This document shows, piece after piece, positions 1 through 7,628 of a DNA stretch of 37,079 nt (within the stretch, counting starts at the first letter, position 1; each line of letters opens with the position of its first letter). The position numbers and the translations under genes were made by a program. Source of the stretch: Streptosporangium nondiastaticum (GTDB taxonomy: Bacteria > Actinomycetota > Actinomycetes > Streptomycetales > Streptomycetaceae); the NCBI RefSeq assembly GCF_003011965.1, contig NZ_PXWG01000061.1, positions 1 to 37,079 on the forward strand. Reading direction: 5' to 3'. The notes beneath the pieces are model-generated. The model worked only from the letters and a program-made list of their open reading frames with translations, was not told the origin of the DNA and did not search any database.

Positions 1-1461
1 CGCGGCGCCGTCGCCGTCCCCGGCGGCGAGGGCGCGGCGGGCCTCGGCGAGGGCGGCGGTGGCGAAGGAGAGCCGGTCGCGGGCCTCGGCGGGGTGGCGG
101 GCGACGGCGGCGAGGGCGGTCGCGGTGCAGTGCCCGGCGAGGACGTGCAGCGCGCCTTCGGCGGTGGTGACGCGCGGGGCGAGGTCTTCCGCGGCGGCCT
201 CGGCCCGGGCCAGGATGCCCGCCGCGTTGTCCCTGAGGCCGCGCAGCACGTCGAAGGAGGCGGATTCGGCGTCGAGGCGCCGGTTGGCGCTGGTGCAGTG
301 GGAGCAGATCTCGTCGAGCGTGCGGCGGCGGATCTCCTCGTCCTCGTAGGGCGCGTCGTCGAGGGCCTGGCGCAGCCGGAAGGCGTCGGCGAGCTCGCTC
401 CGGGCGTAGGCGACGGCCTCGGCGAAGGGCCGGACGGCGGCGTCGCCCAACTGGGCGGCGGCGAGGTGGAGTTCTTCGGCGCTGGTGCGGACGGCGTCGT
501 CGGTCTCGACGAGGGCCCGGGCGGCTTCCGCGTCGAGCTCGGGGAGCGGGGTCAGGGGCCGGGCCATGCGTGCGGGGCCGGGCGGCGCGCCCGCGCCGGA
601 CACCGTCCCGCCCCGCGCCACGACCCGCAGCATGTCCTCCGCTTCCGCGGCGCCGAGCCGCAGCGCGGGGTCCTTGCGCAGCAGCCCTTCCAGGACGGGC
701 GCGAGCGCCCCCGCCCGGACCGGCGCGGGGAGCTGCTGGTCCACCACGGCCCGCATGGTGGAGAGCGGGGTGTCCTGGCGGAAGGGGGAGACGCCCTCCA
801 CCGTCGCGTACAGCGTCACGCCCAGCGACCAGAGGTCGGAGGCGGGGCCCGGCGGATGCCCGAGCGCCCGCTCGGGGGCGAGGAACTCGGGGGAGCCCAC
901 CAGTTCCCCGGTGCGGGTCAGCGCCGAGCTCCCCTCGACCGTCGCGATGCCGAAGTCGGTGAGCACGACACGCCCGTCGTTGGCGAGGAGGACATTGCCC
1001 GGTTTCACGTCGCGGTGCAGCACGCCCGCCGCGTGCGCTCCCCGGAGCGCGGCGAGCACCCCGGCGCCGATGTGCGCCGCGTGCGCCGGGGGCAGCGGGC
1101 CCTCCGCCTGCAGGGCGTCGGCCAGGGAGAGGCCGCGCACCAGCTCCATCACGATCCACGGCCGGCCCTCGTCGGAGGCCACGTCGAAGACGGTGACGAC
1201 GTGGGGGTGCGCGATCCGCGCAGCGGCCCTGGCCTCGCGTTCCAGCCGTACGTACAGCTGCCGGATCTCGTGGTCGAGCAGGCCCGCGGGGGCCCGCACC
1301 TCCTTGACGGCCACCTCGCGGTCGAGGACCTCGTCCCGCGCGCGCCACACCACTCCCATGCCGCCCCGGCCCAGCTGTTCCAGCAGCCGGTACCGGCCCG
1401 CCACCACCCGGCCCGGCGGCACCGCTGCCCCCTCCGGACCGCCCCCGGACATCCCGCTCAT
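1..1461 (-). CDS. Ser/Thr protein kinase (PknB-type), C-terminus cut by window edge
   Basis: Eukaryotic-type protein kinase that should phosphorylate Ser/Thr residues of cytoplasmic targets. I translated it from the ATG at 1461, which follows a GGAGGGGG ribosome site. Visible motifs: glycine loop GRGGMGVV at residues 31-38, ATP-binding Lys53 in VAVKEV, catalytic HRDVKPGN at 149-156 and DFG at 169-171. The kinase domain ends near residue 280. The frame continues to position 1 (487 residues visible) through an Ala-rich helical region containing CSHCTSANRRLDAE. From memory this resembles the helical segment that follows the TPM domain in other Streptomyces proteins; that link is an inference. 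No membrane segment is seen, but the true C-terminus lies outside the window. Confidence 0.93.
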   Translation of the reverse strand, partial: MSGMSGGGPEGAAVPPGRVVAGRYRLLEQLGRGGMGVVWRARDEVLDREVAVKEVRAPAGLLDHEIRQLYVRLEREARAAARIAHPHVVTVFDVASDEGRPWIVMELVRGLSLADALQAEGPLPPAHAAHIGAGVLAALRGAHAAGVLHRDVKPGNVLLANDGRVVLTDFGIATVEGSSALTRTGELVGSPEFLAPERALGHPPGPASDLWSLGVTLYATVEGVSPFRQDTPLSTMRAVVDQQLPAPVRAGALAPVLEGLLRKDPALRLGAAEAEDMLRVVARGGTVSGAGAPPGPARMARPLTPLPELDAEAARALVETDDAVRTSAEELHLAAAQLGDAAVRPFAEAVAYARSELADAFRLRQALDDAPYEDEEIRRRTLDEICSHCTSANRRLDAESASFDVLRGLRDNAAGILARAEAAAEDLAPRVTTAEGALHVLAGHCTATALAAVARHPAEARDRLSFATAALAEARRALAAGDGDGAA

Positions 1462-1652
1462 CGACGGGCCCCCTCCAGCAAGAGAGCGATTCGGGGTGAA
1501 TCTACCGCAACGGAGCGTGATTGCCCCCTCTTCTGCATATCCTTGACCCGCTAACTCGCCCACAGTGACGGCAGGTTCACGCCAGCCCTGTCAACGCCCT
1601 TGACGGAGTGGTGAATCCGCCCCGCCGATGCGCGGGTGACGGAAGAGGGCGG

Positions 1653-1670
1653 TAGGGTTACCCTGCCTGA
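1653..1670 (+). promoter_or_regulatory. Candidate iron box / -10 region before the small protein gene
   Basis: TAGGGTTACCCTGCCTGA contains the near-palindrome AGGGTTACCCT and partly matches the actinobacterial DmdR/IdeR iron-box consensus (11 of 19 positions against TTAGGTTAGGCTCACCTAA by eye). TAGGGT at 1653-1658 could also serve as a -10, placing the start about 37 nt before the ATG at 1702. The match is imperfect, so this is only a candidate. Confidence 0.3.
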
Positions 1671-1701
1671 GCCGGGTGCCTCGTTCGGGTGGGGAGTCTC
1701 A

Positions 1702-1965
1702 ATGGATCAGATAGCAATGCGCGGCAGGCCACGGGTGCCTGCCATCAGCTGCAACAGCGGCGCGTCCAGCGCGCGCCTCGACCGCCATCTCGCGGTGCTG
1801 GGCGGGCCTGCCGTGCCCCAGCGCGAAGTCGAGGGGGCGACCCTGCTGATGCGCGAGCTGACCACACGTGATCACGCGCGCGCCAAGCAGAGCCGGACCG
1901 CCAAGGTCTCCCTCCTCGCGCCGCTCAGACGGCTGCGCCGCTCCCTGTTCGGCAACCACGACTGA
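1702..1965 (+). CDS. Small basic protein of unknown function (87 aa)
   Basis: Not recognised. The ATG at 1702 was chosen because GGGGAG at 1691-1696 lies 5 nt upstream; the ATG at 1636 has no comparable site. The product is short, Arg-rich and without a signal peptide or membrane segment. It contains the segment SARLDRHLAVLGGPAVP in the middle and ends in an Arg-rich tail, RRLRRSLFGNHD. It stands alone between the kinase (divergent) and the ABC exporter (convergent). If the upstream dyad is an iron box, the gene would be iron-repressed. Third positions are G/C-rich and the ribosome site is good, so it is probably real. Confidence 0.65.
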   Translation: MDQIAMRGRPRVPAISCNSGASSARLDRHLAVLGGPAVPQREVEGATLLMRELTTRDHARAKQSRTAKVSLLAPLRRLRRSLFGNHD

Positions 1966-2048
1966 ACCCCGGCCCCGAGCGCAAGCGCCCCACCGTCGAC
2001 GCCGTCGGCCCTCCACCCTCTCCCCAGGGCGCGGCCGCACGGCGCCGA

Positions 2049-2078
2049 GGCATGTCCGGCCCTCTTCTCCGGCATGCC
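2049..2078. terminator. Hairpin between convergent genes
   Basis: GGCATGTCCGG (2049-2059) pairs with CCGGCATGCC (2069-2078) with one bulged base. It lies between the 3' ends of the small protein gene and the ABC permease gene and could terminate both. Confidence 0.45.
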
Positions 2079-2082
2079 GTGC

Positions 2083-2871
2083 TCAGGCCGTGCCGCGTGC
2101 GTACCGCCCGACCGTGAGCGGTACGAAGACCGCGAGCAGCAGCACCGCCCAGCCGGTCGCCGCGAGGACGGGGTGGGCGACCGGCCATGACGCGTCCGCG
2201 GCGGGCCGGCCGTTGCCGAAGAGCTCCCGGCAGGCGGTGGTGAGCGCGCTGATCGGGTTCCACTCGGCCACCGTGCGCAGCCAGCCGGGCATGCCCTCGG
2301 TCGGCACGTAGGCGTTCGACAGCAGCGGCAGCATGAAGGTCGCGCTGGCCAGCTGGCCCGCGCTCTCCTCGTTGCCGATGACCAGGCCCAGGTAGTGGCC
2401 GACCCAGGCCGTGACCAGCCGGAAGAGCAGCAGCAGCGCGAAGGCGCCCGCGGCGCCGGCCGCACCGCCCTCGATCCGCCAGCCGACGGCCAGCCCGCAG
2501 AGCACGAGCGGTACGAGCCCGAGCGCCGCGAGCACCACGTCGGCCGCCGTCTGCCCGGCCGGAAGGGCGAAGCGGCTCATGGGCAGGGTGCGGAAGCGGT
2601 CCATGACGCCGCGCTGGAGGTCCTGCGCGGACGCCAGCATCGCCGTCATCACGCCGTTGACGGCGGTCACCGCGAACAGCCCCGGCACGAGGTACGCCCG
2701 GTAGTTCGCGCCCCCCTCCAGCGCCACTGCGCTGCCGAAGACGTAGCCGAAGAAGAGCAGCATCGTGACCGGCATGGTCAGGGTGATGACGAGCAGTCCG
2801 GGCACGCGGCGCATCCGCTGCAGGTGGCGGCCGAGCACGGCCCGGGTGTCGGACAGGGCGAGCGTGGTCAT
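2083..2871 (-). CDS. ABC-2 type exporter permease (DrrB family)
   Basis: Membrane subunit of an ABC exporter, paired with the ATPase just upstream. The 262 residues contain about six hydrophobic segments in the ABC-2/DrrB arrangement: one near residues 27-48, further ones around 70-80, 110-175 and 190-200, and a last one near 235-255. The family motif region AEWNPISALTTACRELF sits before the last segment. Its ATG overlaps the stop of the ATPase gene (shared bases 2868-2871), so the two are translationally coupled. Family members export daunorubicin-like drugs or lipids; the substrate here cannot be read. The neighbouring divergent TetR gene suggests induction by a small molecule. Confidence 0.9.
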   Translation of the reverse strand: MTTLALSDTRAVLGRHLQRMRRVPGLLVITLTMPVTMLLFFGYVFGSAVALEGGANYRAYLVPGLFAVTAVNGVMTAMLASAQDLQRGVMDRFRTLPMSRFALPAGQTAADVVLAALGLVPLVLCGLAVGWRIEGGAAGAAGAFALLLLFRLVTAWVGHYLGLVIGNEESAGQLASATFMLPLLSNAYVPTEGMPGWLRTVAEWNPISALTTACRELFGNGRPAADASWPVAHPVLAATGWAVLLLAVFVPLTVGRYARGTA

Positions 2872-3836
2872 GCGGCGGCCTCCCCGGCCTCGGTGCGGGC
2901 GCCGTCGCCGGCGGTCAGGTGCAGGAAGACCTCGTCCAGCGTGGGCTGCCGCAGGGCGGCGTCGACGACGGGGACGCCCGACGCGTCGAGCTCGCGCACG
3001 AGGTGAGGGAGCGTCAGCTCCGGGTCGGTGGTGACCGCGGCGGCCGAGCGCCGTGCGGGGTCGAGGGCCGGGCGGCCGCCCGTGAGCCGGGCCAGGACGG
3101 CCGCCGCGCCCGCGAGGGCGGACTCCTCCGCGACGACCACTTCGGCGTGGGCGCCGAGCCGGGCCTTGAGCTGCGCGGGGGTGCCCCGCACGGCCGCCCG
3201 CCCGTCGTCGACGAGCACGACCTCGTCGGCCAACTGATCGGCCTCCTCCAGGTATTGCGTGGTGAGGAGCACGGTGGTGCCGTGCTCGGTCAGCTCGCGG
3301 ACGGCGTCCCAGATGGCGCCGCGGCTCGCCGGGTCGAGGCCGGTCGTCGGCTCGTCCAGGAAGAGCACGCGGGGCTTGGTGAGCACGCTCGCGGCGAGGT
3401 CGAGGCGGCGGCGCATGCCGCCGGAGTAGGTGCGGGCCGGGCGGTCCGCGGCGTCCCCGAGGCCGAAGTGGTCGAGGAGGACGTCGGCGCGGGCGCGGGC
3501 CGTGGCGCGGCCGAGCCGGTGCAGGCGGGCGAAGAGCCGCAGGTTCTCGCGGCCCGTCAGGTCGGCGTCGACGGAGGTCGACTGCCCGGTGACGCCGATC
3601 GCGCGGCGCACGTCCCGGGGCGCGCGGCGCACGTCGTGCCCGGCGACCCGCGCCGTTCCCGCGTCGGGGGCGATGAGGGTGGTCAGGAGGCGGACGGCGG
3701 TGGTCTTGCCCGCGCCGTTGCGCCCGAGGAGCCCGCAGACGGTGCCCTCGGGCACGGCGAGGTCGAGCCCGCGCAGCGCGTGCACGGTGCCGAAGCGCTT
3801 CTCCAGCCCCTCACTAAGTACAGCGTACGTAGTCAT
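2868..3836 (-). CDS. ABC exporter ATP-binding protein (DrrA family)
   Basis: Cytoplasmic ATPase that powers the partner permease. It has Walker A GRNGAGKTT near residues 38-46, signature YSGGMRRRLDLA near 138, Walker B VLFLDEPTTGLDP near 158, and an H-loop equivalent in LLTTQYLEEADQL (His replaced by Gln, as I recall for the DrrA group). The 322-residue length and extended C-terminus are typical of DrrA. Codons 2-7 lie inside an operator half of the divergent promoter, so the TetR protein at 3901 probably represses it by binding over the start codon. Confidence 0.93.
   Translation of the reverse strand: MTTYAVLSEGLEKRFGTVHALRGLDLAVPEGTVCGLLGRNGAGKTTAVRLLTTLIAPDAGTARVAGHDVRRAPRDVRRAIGVTGQSTSVDADLTGRENLRLFARLHRLGRATARARADVLLDHFGLGDAADRPARTYSGGMRRRLDLAASVLTKPRVLFLDEPTTGLDPASRGAIWDAVRELTEHGTTVLLTTQYLEEADQLADEVVLVDDGRAAVRGTPAQLKARLGAHAEVVVAEESALAGAAAVLARLTGGRPALDPARRSAAAVTTDPELTLPHLVRELDASGVPVVDAALRQPTLDEVFLHLTAGDGARTEAGEAAA
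3815..3831. promoter_or_regulatory. Operator 1 of the ABC exporter/TetR divergent promoter
   Basis: TAAGTAC-AGC-GTACGTA is a 7-3-7 dyad with one mismatch, lying over the first codons of the DrrA gene. Bases 3818-3832 are the exact reverse complement of 3855-3869 in operator 2. Confidence 0.75.
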
Positions 3837-3855
3837 GGCCGCGACCCTACCCCAC

Positions 3856-3872
3856 TACGTACGCTGTACGTA
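3856..3872. promoter_or_regulatory. Operator 2 of the ABC exporter/TetR divergent promoter
   Basis: TACGTAC-GCT-GTACGTA is a perfect 7-3-7 inverted repeat in the 64-bp gap between the DrrA and TetR start codons. It is the likely autoregulatory site of the TetR protein and, with operator 1, could support cooperative or looped binding. Confidence 0.8.
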
Positions 3873-3900
3873 ACTAGGATGGTGGGCGAGGTGATGATCC

Positions 3901-4665
3901 ATGGCAGCCAGCGGCCGTACGGCCCGCCCCGAGGTGATCTGGGCCCGGCCCGAACGCGCCGCGCGCGGCCCGCGCCCCGCGCACACCCGCGCGGAGATCG
4001 CGGCGGCGGCGGTGCGCGTCGCGGACGCGGAGGGGCCCGGCGGCGTCTCGATGCGCCGCGTGGCGGCCGAGATCGGCTGCGGCACGATGTCGCTCTACAA
4101 CTACGTCCCGCGCAAGGAGGACCTGTACGAGCTGATGGTCGACGCCGTCAGCGCCGAGTACGACCTCTCCGCGGAGCCGTCGGGCGACTGGCGGGCGGAC
4201 ACCCTCGCCCTCGCGGCGCAGACCCGCGCCCTGATGCACCGCCACCCCTGGCTGCCGCGGCTGATGTCGCCCGCCCACGGCTTCAGCCCGAACGCCCTGC
4301 GGTACCTGGAGCACTTCCTGTGGGTGCTGGAGCCCCTCGACGTCCCCGGGGGCACCAAGATGGAGCTCATCTCGATGGTCAACGGCGTCGTCTCCACCTA
4401 TGTGGTCAACGAGCTCTCCGAGGCCGAGCGGGCCCGCACCTCGCCCTTCCCGCCCGGCCAGGAACACGCCGCCCGCATGGCCCTGCTGGCGCGCGAGCTC
4501 TCGCGCGGCGACCACCCGCGCCTGGCCGCCGTCCTCGGCGCGGGCTTCGCCGCCGTGGACCTCGACGCGCACTTCGCGCGCGCCCTCGGCCGGCTGCTCG
4601 ACGGCTTCGACCCGGAGCGTGTCAGTCCGCCGCCGGGTCCGTCCGCTCCTCCGTCTCCAGCGTGA
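3901..4665 (+). CDS. TetR family repressor, probably of the DrrAB exporter
   Basis: DNA-binding repressor of 254 residues. The N-terminal helix-turn-helix spans roughly residues 31-78 and includes VAAEIGCGTMSLYNYVPRKE, the typical TetR recognition helix. The remainder is an all-helical ligand domain of the TetR_C_1 kind (tetracycline/drug-type). It is divergent from the ABC exporter and shares a promoter with two matching dyads, so it most likely represses both itself and the exporter until the exported compound binds. The ATG at 3901 follows GAGG at 3888-3891. Its 3' end overlaps the convergent GntR gene by 44 bp (4622-4665). Confidence 0.92.
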   Translation: MAASGRTARPEVIWARPERAARGPRPAHTRAEIAAAAVRVADAEGPGGVSMRRVAAEIGCGTMSLYNYVPRKEDLYELMVDAVSAEYDLSAEPSGDWRADTLALAAQTRALMHRHPWLPRLMSPAHGFSPNALRYLEHFLWVLEPLDVPGGTKMELISMVNGVVSTYVVNELSEAERARTSPFPPGQEHAARMALLARELSRGDHPRLAAVLGAGFAAVDLDAHFARALGRLLDGFDPERVSPPPGPSAPPSPA

Positions 4666-5395
4666 CGGTGAAGGAGAACCGGTCGCCGCGGTAGCGGATC
4701 CGGGCCACGTCCACGGCCCGGCCCGACGTGTCGTACGTCACGCCCGTGTAGTGCAGGATCGGGCTCAGCAGCGGCACCTGCAGCAGCCGCGCCGTCTCCG
4801 GGTCGGCGAGCCGGGCCTCGACCGTGTCCGTGATCCGGCTGATCCGGACGCCCACGGAGTCCCGCAGCACCTTCGTCATCGGCCAGCGGGCCAGGTCCGC
4901 CACGTCGATGCGCGCGGCGACCTCCGGGTGCACCAGGTTCTCCGCCCAGTTCGTCGGCTCGCCCGACTCCCCGTCGCGGCGCAGCCGCCGGAAGACGACC
5001 GTCTCCGGCAGGCCGGGGAAGTGGCCGGCCAGCTCCGCCGGGACGGGGGCGGGACCGTGGTCCAGCACGGTCGTCCGCTCGCCGGACTGCTGCGCCACGA
5101 TCGCGTCCACCGAGCCGAGCAGCCGCACGGGGGAGCCGCGCCGGGCGCTCGGCTCGATGAAGGTGCCGCGCCGCCGGTGCCGGCTGATCAGCCCTTCCTC
5201 CTCCAGCTCCTTCAGCGCCTGCCGCATGGTCAGGACGCTCACGCCGTAGTGCTCGGCGAGGGCGTCCTCGGTGGGCAGGCGCAGCGGGTCGTCCGGGCAG
5301 CGCCCGAGTATCGAGGCCCGCAGCGACTGCGACACCTGGTACCAGAGCGGCAGCTTGCGGTTGAGCGCGAGGGAGTCGGGGGCGAAGGTGGTCAC
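4622..5395 (-). CDS. GntR family regulator, HutC/UTRA subfamily
   Basis: Transcription factor with an N-terminal winged helix and a C-terminal UTRA ligand domain. The GTG at 5395 is chosen because GGAG lies 6 nt upstream; a longer frame to 5446 would overlap hmgA. The winged helix (about residues 15-85) contains LPTEDALAEHYGVSVLTMRQALKELEEEGL, cited here as two contiguous stretches, then RRRGTF. The UTRA domain follows, with ILHYTGVTYDTSGRAVDVAR near the end. It starts 17 nt after the hmgA stop on the same strand, so it is probably cotranscribed. It could sense homogentisate or a related catabolite, though nothing in the sequence proves this. Confidence 0.88.
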   Translation of the reverse strand: MTTFAPDSLALNRKLPLWYQVSQSLRASILGRCPDDPLRLPTEDALAEHYGVSVLTMRQALKELEEEGLISRHRRRGTFIEPSARRGSPVRLLGSVDAIVAQQSGERTTVLDHGPAPVPAELAGHFPGLPETVVFRRLRRDGESGEPTNWAENLVHPEVAARIDVADLARWPMTKVLRDSVGVRISRITDTVEARLADPETARLLQVPLLSPILHYTGVTYDTSGRAVDVARIRYRGDRFSFTVTLETEERTDPAAD

Positions 5396-5412
5396 GGGGA
5401 GCTCCGTGGGCG

Positions 5413-6747
5413 TCAGCGACGGAAGTGGCGCTGCAGACCCTGCCACACGCCGTCGTAGCCCGTCTGCAGGTGGTCGGCCCCGGCCGCGTGCGGGGTGAGC
5501 GTCACCGGCCAGCGCGTCTCGAACATGAAGGCCAGTCCGTCGTCCACCTTCTGCGGCTTCAGCTCGGCCGCGCTCGCCCGCTCGAACGTCTCCCGGTCGG
5601 GCCCGTGCGCCGACATCATGTTGTGCAGCGACCCGCCGCCCGGCACGAAGCCTCCCTCACCGGCGGTCTTCGCGTCGTACGCGCCCTCGATCAGGCCCAT
5701 GTACTCGCTCATCACGTTCCGGTGGAAGTACGGCGGCCGGAAGGTGTCCTCGCCCACGAGCCAGCGCGGCGCGAAGACGACGAAGTCGACGCCCGCCAGG
5801 CCCGGGGTGTCCGACGGCGAGGTGAGCACCGTGAAGACCGACGGGTCCGGGTGGTCGTAGCTGATCGAGCCGATGACGTTGAAGCGGCGCAGGTCATAGA
5901 CGTACGGGACGAGGTTGCCGTGCCAGGCGACCACGTCCAGCGGGGAGTGGTCGTACGTCGCCGTCCAGAGGTTGCCGCAGAACTTGTTGACCACCTCCAC
6001 CGGCCCTTCGGTGTCCTCGTACGCCGCGACCGGCGCGAGGAAGTCCCGCGCGTTCGCCAGCCCGTTCGCGCCGATCGGCCCCAGCTCGGGCAGGACGAAG
6101 GGCTGACCGTAGTTCTCGCACACGTAGCCGCGGGCGGTGGGGCCGAGGAGCTCGACGCGGAAGCGCACCCCGCGCGGGATCAGCGCCACGTGCCCCGGCT
6201 CGGCGCGCAGCAGCCCGAACTCCGTGCGCAGCAGCAGCCCGCCGCTCTCGGGCACGATCAGCAGCTCGCCGTCGGAGTCGCTGAACACCCGGTCGGTCAT
6301 GGAGGCGTTCGCGGCGTAGAGGTGGACGGCCATGCCGGTGCGCTGGGTGACGTCGCCGTTGCCGCCGAGCGTCCACAGGCCGGCGAGGAAGTCCGTGCCC
6401 GCGGGCGGCTCGGGCAGCGGGTTCCAGCGCAGCCGGTTGGGGTCGGGCACGGCGTCGGTGAACGGCGCGCTCGCCAGGTGGCCGTTGCCGGTGCGGGTGA
6501 ACTGCGGGTGCGCGGCGGAGGGCCGGATGCGGTAGAGCCAGGACCGGCGGTTGCTGTGCCGGGGCTCGGTGAAGGCCGTGCCGCTCAGCTGCTCCGCGTA
6601 CAGCCCGAGCGGAGCCCGCTGCGGGGAGTTGCGCCCCTCGGGCAGCGCCCCCGGAACGGCCTCGCTGCTGTGCTCGTTGCCGAAACCGGCCGAGTAGGCG
6701 AGCCCCTCGGCGGTCTTCCGCGCCTGCTCGTTGCCCGTACCGCTCAT
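5413..6747 (-). CDS. hmgA: Homogentisate 1,2-dioxygenase
   Basis: Opens the ring of homogentisate to maleylacetoacetate using Fe(II) and O2, the key step of tyrosine and phenylalanine breakdown. The 444-residue length matches the family. N-terminal GFGNEHSSEAVPGALPEGRNSP is a family hallmark (residues 21 onward). The iron ligands corresponding to human His335, Glu341 and His371 are His342 and Glu348 (in FHRNVMSEYMG) and His381 (in SAHGPD). The ATG at 6747 follows GGGAG by 6 nt. A strong promoter with an overlapping dyad lies just upstream, and a GntR gene follows. No other genes of the pathway (hppD, fumarylacetoacetase) are in the window. Confidence 0.97.
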   Translation of the reverse strand: MSGTGNEQARKTAEGLAYSAGFGNEHSSEAVPGALPEGRNSPQRAPLGLYAEQLSGTAFTEPRHSNRRSWLYRIRPSAAHPQFTRTGNGHLASAPFTDAVPDPNRLRWNPLPEPPAGTDFLAGLWTLGGNGDVTQRTGMAVHLYAANASMTDRVFSDSDGELLIVPESGGLLLRTEFGLLRAEPGHVALIPRGVRFRVELLGPTARGYVCENYGQPFVLPELGPIGANGLANARDFLAPVAAYEDTEGPVEVVNKFCGNLWTATYDHSPLDVVAWHGNLVPYVYDLRRFNVIGSISYDHPDPSVFTVLTSPSDTPGLAGVDFVVFAPRWLVGEDTFRPPYFHRNVMSEYMGLIEGAYDAKTAGEGGFVPGGGSLHNMMSAHGPDRETFERASAAELKPQKVDDGLAFMFETRWPVTLTPHAAGADHLQTGYDGVWQGLQRHFRR

Positions 6748-6767
6748 CGCGTGCTCCCAGCGCCGGT

Positions 6768-6811
6768 GGATTCCTATGGGAGACCGTAGGATTCCCGGCG
6801 GGGCGCGTCAA
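6768..6811 (-). promoter_or_regulatory. hmgA promoter with overlapping operator dyad
   Basis: On the minus strand TTGACG (6806-6811) and TACGGT (6783-6788) are separated by 17 nt, a good vegetative promoter. An inverted repeat, GGATTCCTATGG (6768-6779) and CCGTAGGATTCC (6784-6795), matches at 10 of 12 positions around GAGA and covers the -10. A repressor bound there would block hmgA. The neighbouring GntR or TetR product is the obvious candidate. Confidence 0.7.
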
Positions 6812-6835
6812 TGGATCAGCCCGCGAAACGGGCCC

Positions 6836-7453
6836 CTACTTCTTCGCGTACCCCACCATGCGCAGCGCCAGGTCCGCGTACAGCTCGCCCACCTCGTCCG
6901 GCGTGCGCTTGCCCTCCGCGTTGAACCAGCGGGCCACGTCGATGCACAGGGACAGCACGGCCAGCGTCGTCCCCGGGACGTCCGGGGTGTCGAACTCGCC
7001 CGCCGCCACGCCGTCCTCCACGATGGCGCGGACGGCGGCGTCGGTGTCCCGGCGCAGCGCGACGATCTCCGCGTAGTGCTCCTCGGCGAGCGCCCCCAGC
7101 TCGTACTGCACGACGCGCGCCGTCGTGTGGTGCTCGGCGTGCCAGCGGACGAAGCACCGCACGGCCTCGGAGAGCCGGTCGGCGGGGCTGCCCGCGGAGT
7201 CCCGCGCCCGGCGCAGGATGTCCAGGGCGAGCCGGTGGCCGACGATGCTGATGCGGTAGAGCAGCTCTTCCTTCGTCTTGTAGTGGATGTAGAGCGCGGC
7301 GGGGCTCATGCCGGCGCGGCCCGCGATGTCGCGGGTGGTGGTGGCGTGGTAGCCGCGCTCGGCGAAGGCCTCGACGGCGGCGGTCACCAGCCGCCGCGCG
7401 GCATCGGGCGTGACATCGGCCCACTGCCCGCTCTGCTGCCCCTCCGCACCCAT
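6836..7453 (-). CDS. TetR family regulator
   Basis: TetR-type repressor of 205 residues. The helix-turn-helix lies around residues 20-65 and contains RDIAGRAGMSPAALYIHYKT. The C-terminal domain resembles those of actinobacterial regulators of acyl-CoA metabolism, with AEHHTTARVVQYELGALAEE in the middle. The start at 7453 is preferred because the long frame from 7510 adds a low-complexity Pro/Arg/Gly leader; the choice is uncertain. A TetR-like dyad at 7520-7533 suggests autoregulation. From memory the position near hmgA resembles SCO1712 of S. coelicolor, reported as a down-regulator of antibiotic production; this needs an alignment. Confidence 0.88.
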   Translation of the reverse strand: MGAEGQQSGQWADVTPDAARRLVTAAVEAFAERGYHATTTRDIAGRAGMSPAALYIHYKTKEELLYRISIVGHRLALDILRRARDSAGSPADRLSEAVRCFVRWHAEHHTTARVVQYELGALAEEHYAEIVALRRDTDAAVRAIVEDGVAAGEFDTPDVPGTTLAVLSLCIDVARWFNAEGKRTPDEVGELYADLALRMVGYAKK

Positions 7454-7519
7454 CCCACGCCCCGCTCTCCCGGTCCGCCCCGGGCCCTGCGCCCGCGGAA
7501 CGAACACCATACCCCGGGG

Positions 7520-7533
7520 TGAGCGGGCGCTTA
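7520..7533. promoter_or_regulatory. Candidate TetR operator upstream of the TetR gene
   Basis: TGAGCG-GG-CGCTTA is a dyad with one mismatched pair of six, in the region expected for the promoter of the TetR gene that starts at 7453. The 10-bp palindrome ACCCCGGGGT (7511-7520) abuts it. Confidence 0.45.
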
Positions 7534-7549
7534 GGAAGTCGTGGAGGGG

Positions 7550-7582
7550 CCCCGGCCACCGGTTCCGGCCGGTGGTCCGGGG
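7550..7582 (-). terminator. Hairpin downstream of the SDR-TetR operon
   Basis: CCCCGGCCACCGG (7550-7562) pairs with CCGGTGGTCCGGGG (7569-7582) with one extra base and a short loop. It lies 47 nt beyond the TetR stop at 7629 on the minus strand. No clear T-run follows, as is common in Streptomyces. Confidence 0.5.
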
Positions 7583-7628
7583 CGCTCGGGCGGCGGCCCC
7601 GCGCCGCCGCCGTCCCTGGCCGCGCCCG

